From positions 1 to 64,000 of the forward strand of contig JACGCN010000077.1 of the NCBI GenBank assembly GCA_014905825.1: a DNA stretch of 64,000 bases. Direction: 5' to 3'. The stretch is from Lyophyllum atratum (Eukaryota > Basidiomycota > Agaricomycetes > Agaricales > Lyophyllaceae). Of the stretch, positions 1 to 11,417 are shown piece by piece. The first letter of the stretch is position 1. Each line of letters starts with the position of its first letter. The position numbers were made by a program, and so were the translations under genes. Under the pieces are notes generated by a model, which worked only from the letters and a program-made list of their open reading frames with translations, did no database searches and was not told where the DNA came from.

Positions 1-822
1 TAAAAAAACTAGTAGTAGTAGCAGGCTAGTATCGATTGGCCACGATGCTAAGCTGTGATGGATAGATGATCATCAACCGGAACTGAGAGTTTGTGAGAGT
101 GTCGAATGTCGAGATGGCTATCGAAGGTGTCACTCACGGGGAAACCGGAAATTCCTGCATGAAAGAAGGAGACTTTCGACAACAGCAGCAACCGCGGAGG
201 CCGACGTTGATCAGTGATATCAGGGGGATCGTTGGATAGCGATAGCAACGTCACACAGGTCCGATGAACCTTCATTTTGAGCACTGCAACCGATAATGAT
301 GATACGCAGATCTCCTCAAACGAAGAAACTCGATCGAAGGCCAAGCCAGTGTGCACTATCGAGATACTGCGTTTCGTGATATCTTGGATGGAAGGTCTAA
401 TTGATAAGGTTCAATTGCAAGTAGGTGATCACCCGTGATCATTGTCCTAACCAGAAAGAAGCTGATCCAATGATACGTAGAGGATACGCCTAAGTGATCG
501 TAGTCAATGTCGAGGTACACGTTGGATTTATGCCTTGCACGATGTACTTAGCTGTTTGGAAACGAATCAAACGATGCAACAACTTGACAAGTCAGACAAG
601 ATGCTTCTTCAGCATACCTTCGGTCCGCAATGCGAAGAACAGCCCATCAGGGACGTGTCAATGAACACAGCGCCCGTAGCGCGACTTTTCACAGATAATC
701 ATCTTCCTGGGAGAAGAACAGGCTCAGAGAGGAGGGGCAAAGGCAAGGCTTGAGCAAGGAACTTAGAAGGGGCGAGTGGAGGATTCCTGAAAATTAAATC
801 ATCAAGATCGAATACGGTCACG
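1..822. other. Upstream region, no recognisable gene
   Basis: I find no ORF with recognisable domain content. The short open frames on both strands (longest about 100 codons, 48-356 on the minus strand) lack motifs and convincing splice structure. The right part is presumably promoter and 5' UTR of the WDR24-like gene that follows. Confidence 0.5.
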
Positions 823-930
823 ATGAGGATGGCCTTGTTGTCCAAAATCTTCAAACGTAAAACAACGACACGCTCTGTCCCAGCCTTTCAGACTTCTTCC
901 CCAGTTCTTCCGCTCATCCACTTCCATGTT

Positions 931-3900
931 ATGAACCACCCTCAGCTCAGCATCCAGACGTCAACAAATTCCTCTAGTCTCTATGCTGACTCCAGGGCCT
1001 CTGGATATCAGGGCCTGACGAGGAACGTTCGTCTCTACCGCGCTTCACCCAGCGGAGGAGGCGCAATATCGAAGAGTGAGGACGGAACAAGGTGTGCGGT
1101 CACTGGTAAAGAATGTCAGCATCTTGAAGAAAAGTGGGGGTAGTATGGTCAGCTAATATACTTCAAGCTCTTAGGATCTTGACTATCTCGGATGCGGCAA
1201 GGCCACATCCACAGACAGGCCATAAGTCATCGGTTGGACGTGGAGGCTATCGTATCGACGCGTCTCGGAACTTATGGGAGGGAAGTGGGTTGAAGATTGA
1301 CTCTGCGAGTACGGACGTAGCTTGGGGCTATGGTGGTACGTCGATTTGACCGAAACTACGCGTTTTGTATGTTTTAGCTGACTTGCTCAAATCGGGTAGT
1401 GTTTGATAACAAGATCTTAACGAGTGCCCGGAATGGTGAGCTCATTATGTGGGATATCAATAAAAATGGTCCAAGCAAGTATGGTGGGCAGTCTTTTGGC
1501 TTTTCGAAACGTCTTTGACTGATTGACTGCAGAGCGAAGATCGAAGGATCATCTTCGTTCAATCAAACACACTGTCCGTCTCACACATCGTACACCACTA
1601 TTGCATAACTGGTTCAGCTGACGGAGACATGCGGGTCTGGGTGAGTAGCCGTATGTGATACTTTCATCCTACTGACGTCAAGCAGGACTTACGAGATCTT
1701 TCGCGGTCCCTTATGAGGGTCCACCATTCCACGTCCGTGCGCAGCGTCGCCTTCTCGCCCAGTACATGGCTGCCTCTGCATGCCGTCGTGGGTCTCGATA
1801 ATGGGAGCATCTATCGATGGGACCTGAAGATGGGGCAAAGGGGACGCGTCGACCGCCTGCCTGTCGCACACATGGCTTCCGTGACTACTTTAGACTGGTG
1901 CAACCGTCCTTCTCCCGGTACTGCGGGTCAGAACCCTGTCTCAGGCAATGACGGAGTGGGAAACGGGCTTGGCTGGCTCGTAAGCGGTGGATTAGACCGT
2001 TGCGTCAGGGTGTGGGATCTCACTGTGCCCGACAACAGTACTCGGATGCCCAGTAAACCTACCTATTCCCTACACCCATCTTTCCCGGTGCGACGTGTGG
2101 CTTGGCGCCCGTCCTACGAATGCGAGCTGGCGGTCGTGTCAAATGTCGAGTTTTCCTCGGGATCGAATCCTGATCTCGCCCAGAACAATGCCATCGGTGC
2201 TGGTGGCACTGGTGTAGGCAGCGATGGAGATAAGCATGGCCCGGATAGTAAGATGGCTACCGGCGGCGATGCAGTGGAAATATGGGATGTAAGGAGGAGC
2301 TGGATCCCGAAATGGTCGGTTACGGGCTCAGCTGGAGAGGGTGCTGTGACAGGTTGGTCTTGTTCGCTTCTATCAAGTCCCTTAGCCTCACGTCTTTGGG
2401 GCTGGTAGATCTTGTCTTCAACAATTCCGATGTGATTTGGACGCAGCACTCTTCTGGAACATTTTCCCAGACCGATCTACGAAATTGTACCAAGCCTCTA
2501 GACGCTATTACCCGTGCCGCCGCGACCTGGGAAGCCTCGGGGACGTTGACCTTTGTGGCTGATGTAGAAGCAAAGTGGCAGATTCCGTATGATGACATGT
2601 AGGTACACTCGTGAGGATCCACAATGACGCCGCTGATGCCACAATCGCAGACCTCCAGAGCGCCGAACTTTTGCTGAGAAGCAGCACATCAAATTGAAGG
2701 CACTTGGCGATAGCCGATACACCCCTCTAGCGCAAGATTTGGGCACCTTCAATAATGAATCCGAATGTGACCTGGAAGTCTTCAATAGCCTTGCTCGCGG
2801 GTATATATTCCATCACAAAGATCGACCTGCGGTCTGCGCTGCCAATGCCCGGGTATGTTATATTCGTTACGATCCTAGAGTAGTCGTTAACAAATCTTCA
2901 GGTTGCATTCCAAGCTAGGCGAGAGCATCTGGCGCAGGTCTGGTTATTGCTCGGCGCATCGTTGACTCAGGTGGTCCCCCCTAGCCCTTCTCCACCTCCC
3001 AGCCCGACCAAACCAACGCCTCATCCTCAGAATTATCCATTACCGCATTCAGTCTCTGCACCCGCAGTCATCCCGAGTTCCTACTCATTCCCCGGCACAG
3101 GTGGGAACCCATCCCAGCTCCGGAAGACAAGTCCCAGTCATGCATCTGCGTTAGGCAGAAGTGCTTCAGCCTCCACCTCCCGGAAGATGACTCCAGCCTC
3201 ATCAAACGCATCGTCACCACGTCAGATTAGCAGTGCCCTGCCTTCCGTTACCCCTCGCCGCCCTTCATTCTTCGGTGGGCGTGCGGATGGCGATTCCGAT
3301 TTCTCGCGACGATCCTCGATCTCCCTATATCGCCGTCCCTCCATTTCTGCACCCGGCTCGCACAGCCTTAGCCCCGCGGATAGGGGTGGCAGCTTGCGGC
3401 ATGTAGGTGAAGGGGCACTGGATGACTCGGATTCATCGTCCGCAAGCGGGAGCGAGGGTGGTCATGCCGCCAACGAAGGATCCAGTGATGATGAGGAGCA
3501 CAGCCTCCAACCTCTTATATCGCCGGGCCTGCTGCCCCTCAGGGGAATCGTTGCCCCCAGCCCCCTTTCGCGCGTTGCGGGCCAACACCAGTGGAGAGAA
3601 GAGGAGGAGGGGAGAGAAGATGAAGATGACGGGGACGAGTCGTCCCCTTCTCCTAGATCGACCGATACCGACTCTCCTGGACCCACCTCTCCACGCAGGC
3701 GGAAATCGTCGAAATCAGCGTCCAGGTCCGTGAAGCGTCACCCATCCAGGATGAAGTCCCGGAGTCGGAGCTCTACTGTCGCATCTCTTGCGGCACCCGT
3801 ACTACCACCCGCACCACGCGACCGTGCCCTGATCCATCACGACTCTTATAGCAGTATCAGGACCGTAACCGTCGGAGAAGTCTCATTTCCTGCCCATGAG

Positions 3901-5040
3901 ACCGGGAGGGGAGTGAGAGCTGAGGAAACTATTCGCGATGTCCGGGGCATGCATGAGCGGCATAAGTCGATGGCGATATCCGAGTTCGCCTTGGATCCGC
4001 CGACCGCTGGGAGTAGGGAGGAGGAAGTGGAGGTTGACCCTGCTGAAATGACGGAGCGGCGGATAGAGATGGTGACTGCGGACGAGAAGAGGTTTACGGA
4101 CTTTGCTTGGACTGCCCTCCAAGAGGCTTTGGAGCGCTTCGCGGACGAGGTACGATAATTTGGGCCATTCATCTGGATTCGATCAAGTCTGACTTGCCAT
4201 GCAGGGTGACATTCAGATGTGTGCTATGTTGTCTGTTATCGCGCCTGCTGAGCTTCGAATATCTAAACGAAGGGCTGGACGTTTCTTGGAGTCTTATATT
4301 GGTGCGTTCCTCTTGCAGGTTGACGGAGGGCTATACTCACCCTTCCTTACAGACCTCCTGACCCGGCGCCGTTTGCATTCCTGCTCTGCTTATCTTCGCA
4401 AATACTGTCAGTTAGAAGACATCCGAACAACAACTTTGGTACGAGGCCCATTCTCGTGCGACGTATGCGTACTTACATATCGTTATTGCAGATGGACACC
4501 ACTATATATACGGCCTGTGGCCGATGTAGAAAGCCTATCATGGTGCCAGCTGGTTCGCCCATCACAGAACAAGTGGCGAGAGGTGGCTACTCTTACTGCT
4601 CGACGTGTAAAGCGCCTTCCGTGACATGCGCGATATGGTGCGTTGTATTCCAGTCTGCGACAATGATGTGCCTTACGCCGCTCTCCAGCCGCCTCCCAGT
4701 CCGAGCTCTCCTGTTCCAATGCTCGATATGTTCGCATGGCGGTCATCAGGCGTGCTATCGAGCGTTCTACTCACAACAACCGATGGTTGACCTACCCGGT
4801 TCTTTCACGCATGCTGCGGACGTCAAGGCGGGTGCTGCGAGGAAGAGAAGTCCCTCTGGTAGCACTGACGATGATATGAGCTCTACCGTCAGCACGCTGA
4901 ACAGCGTCGTTGAGTCTTTGGTAGAGACGAGTAGTCCGCAGCGTATAGGCCAGACCAGACTTGCAGGCTACCCGTGCGCTGCTGGATGTGGGCATTTCTG
5001 TTGGGCGACCAGCGTTAGCGGAGAGGATGTTGGAGAGTAA
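931..5040 (+). CDS. RTC1: WDR24/Rtc1-like GATOR2 (SEACAT) subunit, with an apparent frameshift
   Basis: WD40-propeller plus C-terminal RING-type zinc finger protein. In yeast and animals this subunit belongs to the SEACAT/GATOR2 complex on the vacuole/lysosome, which controls TORC1 in response to amino acids. Predicted exons: 931-1114, 1153-1335, 1400-1483, 1533-1640, 1686-2352, 2409-2598, 2651-2852, 2902-4149, 4205-4301, 4353-4438, 4492-4637, 4689-5040. Family landmarks are ISKSEDGTRCAV, KILTSARNGELIMWD, HYCITGSADGDMRVWD, LVSGGLDRCVRVWD and AVEIWDVRRSWIPKW. The 2902-4149 exon is Ser/Pro-rich, low-complexity and probably disordered. The C-terminus has Cys/His pairs (CGRC, CSTC, CAIC, CSIC, HGGHQACY, AAGCGHFCW). 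Exon 1533-1640 opens in one frame (YERRSKDHLRSI) and must shift by one base near 1565-1567 to reach HIVHHYCITGSADG; one A appears to be extra. The start at 931 is uncertain; an in-frame ATG lies at 823. Confidence 0.88.
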
Positions 5041-5799
5041 AGCATCCCTGTATGTACCAATACCGATAATGTGGCTTGCCGTTTTGCCTCGCCATCGCCT
5101 GCTGCTCGGCAATCATCAAGCCTTTGTTAGATGCAAGCACTCCATGACGTTGTCCAAGATGGTTACGTACGCTATATATTGGCATATCCTCATTTTTGCG
5201 CTTTGACTTACACTTCCCTTTGACAAGAGTTGCGACACCTTATATATAATAGCCGACGGTGGCTGCTGTCGTTTTCTTGCCATCTCGGATGACATGTTTG
5301 AAAAGTACGGCGATGCTCAAACCTCACGCGACCTACACGTTCGTCATGTCCGATGACGTGAGTCCCTTCCGCCTTCTGCCTTGGTCAAATCTTGTTCGCG
5401 GAGGGTGATCAGCGCTTCATGGCAACGCAGACGACAGCATCACTTTTAGTACTTCTTATCTTGCAGCACGCTGAATGGTGTTTTCGAGTCCTCGGAAGCG
5501 ACAGCTAGTCCTCGGTGTACAAGCCATCAGACCAGAGCCGCAGTGGTTCTAGTACTGCTTGATATGGGCGTTCGCCGTCTCTGCAGGGAGATCGTTATCG
5601 TTCCAGGGAAGTCAACGTACAAAAACCTGCCGAAAGCCTGCGTAACGATCGTGCCGCGGCCTTTATGCTCAGGCCAACATGACCCACACTGAAATTCCGT
5701 CAGCGGGCCATTTCTCCCATTTACCCCCATTTATCAATCTCTTCTGGCTGGATATAACGGCGTGCTTCGGCTGCGAATCGCCCACTTGAATTCTGCAAG
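5041..5799. other. Intergenic region
   Basis: This holds the 3' flank of the WDR24-like gene and the promoter side of the aldo-keto reductase. I see no supported coding sequence; the open frames are short and without motifs. Confidence 0.5.
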
Positions 5800-7622
5800 A
5801 TGGCCACGAAATCCATGCCTTATGGTAAGATTTTCGTTGTGATCCATAAACTGCTCGTCTCATAATCTTGATGATGTCAGTGCGTTTGGGCAAGTCCGGT
5901 TTAAAGGTATCGAAGATCATTCTTGGGTGCATGAGCTATGGAAGTTCAGAATGGGCCCACGGTGGTCAGTGGGTGCTTGGTGAAGAACAAGGTGTCGAGC
6001 ATGTCAAGACTGCGTAAGAGAAAGACTCCTCTGATGACCACATTCGGCGATTGGCATATTGATGCCCTTGCCTATAGGTATGATGGCGGAATCAATACCT
6101 TCGACACAGCCAATGTATGTAATGCACTCTTGGAGTCACCTATGCAATTATGTCCTAATGCGGGCTACAGCTGTACTCTGATGGTTTGTCAGAAGTAATT
6201 CTCGGAAAAGCCATCAAGAAATACAACCTGCCTCGTGAAGAGATCGTCGTCATGACCAAGGTTCGAATCATCAGGATACATTGTACTCTCCCTAACCTGA
6301 CCTCAACGCAGGCATTTTTCCCCGTGGGCCGCAATCCCGACACCATCATCGCGCCGAAAACCGCCGCAGACTACTCTTATGTCAACCAGCAGGGTCTGAG
6401 TCGCAAGGTATACCTGTCAAGTCGTACTGTGAGATGAATTGAGACTTACAACCGTAACGTTCGCAGCATCTTTTTGATTCGGTGGCGGCGAGTCTTGCGC
6501 GTCTTCAGCTTGATTATATCGACGTCCTGCAATGTAAGTTGGCAACACCGACATCAAAAATCACTCTGATCTTAGCTGCGTCAGGCCATCGCTTCGATTC
6601 AGAAACGCCTATCGAGGAAACGGTAAGCCGTCCGCAAACAGGATCACAATATGGCTGTGTTTGATCATCTGGTAGATGAAAGCTCTGCACGACATTGTCC
6701 AAGCTGGACATGTACGCTACATCGGAATGTCTTCATGCTGGGCATGGCAATGTTCGTGGTTCTACACATGGTGTTGCGAGTTTATACTGAACTTACGAGA
6801 AACACACAGTCCACGCGATGCAAAGTAAGTCTTGTTTCCGTCTATCTACCTACGACGCGTAACCTCCCACTACTAGACTACGCGATACAAAATGGTCTGA
6901 CCCCTTTCATCTCGATGCAAAATCATTACAATCTCGCTTATCGGGAGGAGGAGCGGGAAATGCTGCCAACTTTGAAAGTTCGTAATTAACCTTCCGTTAC
7001 GTTGCTGAGACATATCCCTCACGCCTTTATGGCAGCATTTTGGTGTTGGATCCATCCCGTGGTCTCCCCTGGCACGGGGACTTCTGACGCGTCCTAACGC
7101 TCAGCAAGGCGAGCGAACCACACGCGAAAACTCAGACGCGTACATTTCGATTCCTAGCAACATTGTCCAAAGCTAACGTTGGTAACTCCTGATAGATATC
7201 TCAAAGGGTATGTAGTCAGCCCCGGCGTGATAGACAGGTCAGTGTCATTCGCCCGCATGAGATATCCAGCTTATTTCCGATCTCAGTGTCGAGGAAATTG
7301 CCAAACGGAAGGGTGTCAGCATGGCTCAGATCGCTCTTGCCTGGCTGATGAATAAAGAAGGTGAGTCCGGCATCCGTCATGCAATGGATGAAGTTTTCAA
7401 GTTGTTGATGATCATCGCTACTAGGAGTAACCGCTCCAATTGTCGGCACCACTTCCCTGGACAAGCTGAAAGAGCTTATTGGTGAGTAACACGCTGTAAG
7501 GTTGGTCAGAAGTCTTGGCTGATTACGGAGTTACAGGTGCAGTGCATATTAGCCTGACTGGCGAAGAGATGAAAGAGCTAGAGCAACACTACAAAGCTCA
7601 GCCAATCTTCGGGCATGCCTGA
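5800..7622 (+). CDS. Aldo-keto reductase (aryl-alcohol dehydrogenase-like)
   Basis: NAD(P)H-dependent aldo-keto reductase of the yeast AAD / YakC-like branch, expected to reduce aldehydes or ketones in the cytosol. The start is the ATG at 5800 (MATKSMPY); the first intron is 5825-5880 and leads into VRLGKSGLKVSKIILGCMSY, the classical N-terminus. At least nine short exons follow. All four AKR catalytic residues are visible across the splices: Asp in GINTFDTAN, Tyr in LYSDGLSE, Lys in EEIVVMTK and His in VLQCHRFD. Later landmarks are GHVRYIGMSSCWAWQ, QNHYNLAYREEEREML, IPWSPLARGLLTRP, AQIALAWLMNKE and APIVGTTSLDKL. The stop follows QPIFGHA. The exon after SDA, around 7120-7290, is the least certain because several short introns lie close together. 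The family is secure; the substrate cannot be told from sequence. Confidence 0.9.
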
Positions 7623-8642
7623 GGGGGTAACGAGACATGGGAGAATTGCTAGGCGGAATATGTGCTTACTCTTACTGTGGCGCGAATATCATGAAGTTCT
7701 GGAACCGTTTAGGTGTTTTACGCCCTCGAGGGTCTCGTCGACCAACTCCAATTTTCAGCGACTATTGAAAGCACCCCAAAAATCGTAAATAGAAGAAAGG
7801 TCCCGGCCCATGCTGCCAGTGGCACAGCTGTTCGGATGCAATGGATCAGTTAGAGCGCATCCCGAGTTCCAGCAGCCTATAAAATGTGATAGATCGGTAG
7901 TAGAACGCGAGAAAGCGACGGGTAGGATCTGGGTAGGATCGCTCTCTGGCCCGATGCACTCATGATCCCGCCATGCCTATCTCTGCGGGCTCCGTAGAGC
8001 TTATTACTTGAGTATGGGATGTTGCGCGCAATGGAACGGAGGCGGTTTGTGATGGTGACGGAGAAGTCGGGTGATCGGACTCTCAAACTCTGCACTTCCT
8101 CGACCATGACCATCCACAGTCACCTCGCCAACCTCTTGATTTCGAAGTCCTAGCAACAGGTTGGTACAAGGAAGCGGTATAGTAGTCAGTTTTCGGGCTA
8201 ACGAACCATGCCCGAGACCGCAAGGTATGTGCGCCTATCGGAGTGTAATCTAAAAGTGTAATCCGATGAAGGCCATTGTACGAAGCTGTTCTTTCCGCAC
8301 GCTATCGACCTGAAGAGCTGTCCTGGTAGGCATACTTGTCCGCAAGATAACATCTCTTCAAACTTGGTCACATCCAGTATTGCCTCGACGTAAACGATAT
8401 GCACAACGTCCTGCTGGTAACTACGCCCATCCTTCAACTCCCAGTCATCAATTTTGTTATGCTCATATCCTCCTAGTAGAACAACTCGTTTTGTTACGCT
8501 CTGTGAGGCAAGAATTGTGTGACTAACTCTCAGACGAACCCGATTCTCTTCAACTTTTCAGCATTCCAACAAATCCAAAGTACATATTGTACAAGGCTCT
8601 ACTATCGCATCCAAACACCTCTCCATATCCCACCTCTTAATC
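7623..8642. other. Intergenic region, no recognisable gene
   Basis: About 1 kb between the aldo-keto reductase and the small secreted protein gene. Two short minus-strand open frames (7877-8113 and 8198-8437) have no motifs. I see nothing else that can be supported. Confidence 0.45.
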
Positions 8643-9113
8643 CTAGTCAAACTCCTCGAACTCTTCCTCAATCTCCCTGTTATGCAATTGCTCAGCAGCA
8701 GTCCCGGCTTTAGCAGCGTTCGCGGCTTTAGCAGCAACCCCAGCCTTAGCCTGAGTATTGCCAACTTCGGCAACATTCATGCGCCCGCCATGGCACCACC
8801 ACTCCCAAGGCCTGCAGTTCTGCTGACGGTGGCACCACCACTCCCAGGGCCTGCAGCGCTGGGGCCTCTGGCGGCACCACCACTCCCACGGCTGGCAGCG
8901 GTTGCGGCCTCCTCCTGGGCCTTGGAGCTCGGCTCTCTGTTAGAACAAAAATGAGAACGTAAGTAGGTGCGGTTGGGAGGAGTTAAGAAGTTAAGAAGTA
9001 CGAACCGCGAGGAGGAGAGCGTCGATTCCGTCGTCGACGGGGGCGCCCAAGGTGGGTGCGATGAGAGCGATTTGGCCGATGAGGGCGGCGAGTGCGATGA
9101 GGTTGAACTTCAT
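8643..9113 (-). CDS. Small secreted Cys/Trp-rich repeat protein (three CxPWEWWC units)
   Basis: Two-exon gene predicted from the sequence: exon 1 9006-9113, intron 8937-9005 (GTTCGT...AACAG), exon 2 8643-8936, giving 133 residues. Exon 1 encodes a clear signal peptide (MKFNLIALAALIGQIAL, then a region ending TLGAPVDDGID). Exon 2 carries three near-identical octapeptides, CQPWEWWC, CRPWEWWC and CRPWEWWC, separated by 4-6 residues rich in Arg/Gln. An Ala/Lys-rich stretch and an acidic end (EIEEEFEEFD) follow. All three frames are open through the repeat. This frame is favoured because the Pro codon differs as CCG/CCC/CCT and one His as CAC/CAT between units, so those differences are silent only here; it is also the frame that runs to the C-terminus after the signal-peptide exon. 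I do not recognise the family. A secreted disulfide-looped effector, antimicrobial-like peptide or processed precursor are all guesses. A TATA box lies upstream. Confidence 0.55.
8793..8897 (-). repeat. In-gene tandem repeat encoding CxPWEWWC
   Basis: Three units with spacings of 42 and 39 nt, both multiples of three. The core codes for Cys-(Gln/Arg)-Pro-Trp-Glu-Trp-Trp-Cys. Codon-sized length change and silent differences between units point to a translated repeat. Confidence 0.7.
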
Positions 9114-9200
9114 TGTTTAGATTGCTGATGCGGCTGTCTGTTGGTGTAGCAGGTTTCCGGTGGTGGACTTGCTGGAGTCTAGACCTGGATGCGCGGGGCC

Positions 9201-9207
9201 TTTTATA
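9201..9207 (-). promoter_or_regulatory. Putative TATA box of the small secreted protein gene
   Basis: TATAAAA on the minus strand, about 90 nt upstream of the proposed ATG at 9113. The spacing supports transcription of the minus-strand gene and its start. Confidence 0.5.
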
Positions 9208-9246
9208 CCGGAGCACGGAGGGGCGTTTGCGTATGATTATTGGGAG

Positions 9247-9640
9247 GATGTCTTGGAGGAAGGCGGCGATGTGGAGTGGAGGAGGCTCCTATAGTTCGCT
9301 ATGGGCATCTGATTGCGAGAATTATAGCGCCAAGTCCCGTCAAGAGACAGTGGGCAGAGAGGGTGTTGGCGTATTAGGAGAATGTCTAGGGAGGAGAGTG
9401 CTATTTGGAGTGGAAAGGGCTCCTATTGTACTTTAACGGCGTCTGCCCGCGAATGCAAGAATCATAACGCCAAGTCCCATCAAGAGACAGGTGAGGACTG
9501 AGGGTGTTGGCGTATTAGGAGAATGTCTAGGGAGACGAGGTACTATTTCGAGTGGATGGGCCTCCTATTGTTTTCTGAGGGCGTCTACCCGCGACTGCAA
9601 GCATCATAGCGGCAAGACACTTGAAGAAAGAGGGGTACTG
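9247..9640. repeat. Imperfect direct tandem repeat, period about 140 bp
   Basis: The block CAAGTCCCRTCAAGAGACAG occurs at 9331 and 9471, and a weaker copy is found near 9613. Each is followed or preceded by shared text such as GGTGTTGGCGTATTAGGAGA, ATGTCTAGGGAG and GGCTCCTATTGT. About 2.5 to 3 units are visible. No convincing coding sequence runs through it. It lies directly upstream of the secreted-peptide gene. Confidence 0.75.
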
Positions 9641-10109
9641 AAATCCTTTACATTAGGAGGTGAGAAACAAAGGACGTCTGACCACCTGGTCATAGTTCCC
9701 AATCCCATCTATCCGTTAACGGGTCATCAGAGACCAGTAGTACTATGGTCAGGGTGCAACGCGTCGCTTCAACGGGTAGCGCACATTCTATGCCCTTCCG
9801 AGACGAGACAAGGGAGGGAGAGGAGGGAGAAACGCCAAGAGGAATCGCGGGGCTCAGGTCTTGGAGGTACGAGCCGCAGGGGTGAGGTTAGGGAGGAAAG
9901 AAATGAACTTAGCCGTTTAAATTTTTTTTTTGCGTGGACTCGGCGAAGGGAGGCCGAAGTCAAGTTGGCACGGGCGAGTGTACATACATAGGATAGTGTC
10001 AAGTCTCGCAGAGGCAAATGGCTGAAGTAGGTAGTACGCGATGGGAAGTTGGGGTGAGAAGGAAGGACATGTATTTTTGGTCGAGAGAAGGATATCATGG
10101 GACGAGCGA

Positions 10110-10870
10110 GGGTACTTGCCTGATATTGTGAACCTTGTCCAGACAACAATCCATCTCTATGGATGTCCTCTGCGATCTCGTATGGGCGCTGGGTATCGCG
10201 TTGGACAGCTTCTACAGTTGAGTCTGTCATAACCCGTAGCTGTCATAACCCATAATCTGTCAAAACCCATGGGTTTCAGCTTCCACCGACTTATAGAGCT
10301 CACCCTATGATCACCTCTTTTATAATCCATAATCTGCAATAACAGATAGCTTTTGGCTTCCACCAACTGCTATGGGTTAAGGCAGAGTTGACTTGTGATG
10401 ACATTCTGAAGTAATAGATTAGATTGCAGGGCGATTGATTGATCGACACAAGGCGAGGACTTACTGAACACCGCGACCGGATAGCGGGATTGCGACCTTC
10501 CTCAAGGGTTCGCCACCATGTGTTGTTATCAGCCGTACCCAAACCCGAAATACAGTTCGGTGAAAAGGAAGACGGAGCGAGAGTTACCCGCCTAATAGGT
10601 ATTGTGAACCTTGTCCAACAACGATCCGTCTTTATGGATGTCCTCTGTAATCGCGTATGGGCGCTGGTTATCGTTTGGACAGCCTGTAACGACATTGTGA
10701 AGTCATACTTAGATTAGATTGCAGGGTGATTGATTGATCGACGCAAGCCGAGGACTCACCGAACACCGCGACCGAGGGCGTCGCGTTGGCGTCGCGACCA
10801 TTCTGAAGGATTCGCCACCGCCTTGCCACCACCCGTTGTTATCAGCGTTACCCAAACCTACAAGTAGAGT
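10110..10870 (-). repeat. Decayed tandem duplication of a two-exon gene segment
   Basis: Two blocks recur in the same order. Block X lies at about 10122-10206 and 10600-10683; block Y lies at about 10414-10545 and 10710-10855. On the minus strand block X can be read as QRPYEIAEDIHRDG in one copy and QRPYAITEDIHKDG in the other. Block Y ends in a splice-donor-like GTRAGTCCTCG in both. Single-base indels between copies break the frames, so I read this as duplicated and decayed gene fragments of unknown identity. The spacer between X1 and Y1 (10230-10410) has its own short repeats (CATAACCC, GGCTTCCACC). Confidence 0.55.
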
Positions 10871-11349
10871 CCTCTGGTCGGGGTCTCGATGCGTGGTCAA
10901 GGCCGGAACCAGATGACTGGAGTTGGGACCCTTTTCATCGGGGTCGGAGGGCCGCCGCCAAGCCTTGCACTATGGCATGGGAACGCAGGGCAGGAGAGGA
11001 CTCGGAGAGTGGGATGCGGGGAGTGGTGACAAGCGAAATTGTCAATGGTGGCAACGTCGGTCTTCAATGACCGGTCGTGATCAATAACCTTCGAGCCGTT
11101 GTCAAGCGATGACCAAATTCAAGATTTTTACCAAGTTCCAATGGGTGAGCTGTCCCCTCGAGCTCATTCAATATCCAGGTCTCACAGTTGATATCTGCTA
11201 GAATTGAAAGGAGGGTAGAGGGGAATCCAAAATACGCCGTTAATCGCGACCCATGCGAAGATGAAACGTCGCATCGACGTACGCGGCCCTACGAACCCGA
11301 CATCTCCACATGATCTGCATTGCCCTCCCTTACGTCCTAGGCACACCCA

Positions 11350-11356
11350 TATAAAA
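11350..11356 (+). promoter_or_regulatory. Putative TATA box of the GMC oxidoreductase
   Basis: TATAAAA lies 68 nt before the ATG at 11418, followed by a C/T-rich stretch up to the start, which is a typical fungal core promoter arrangement. Confidence 0.55.
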
Positions 11357-11417
11357 CCAGCCTAACCCATCCTCCGACCCCATACTTCCACCTCCCCTCC
11401 CCTCCCTCCGAGTTCCA

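Noticed and set aside
6261..6275. GGTTCGAATC, resembling a tRNA T-loop
   Set aside because: It is the start of a short aldo-keto reductase intron; no tRNA-like stems flank it. I found no tRNA or rRNA in the window.
8682..8954. Plus-strand 90-codon Pro/Leu/Ala-rich frame over the PWEWWC repeats
   Set aside because: No signal peptide and no splice context; repeat differences that are silent in the minus-strand frame fall at first codon positions here and change Arg to Gly.
9769..10230. 153-codon minus-strand ORF
   Set aside because: Its N-terminal part is the duplicated fragment; the rest is composition-biased sequence past a likely splice site, with no domain.
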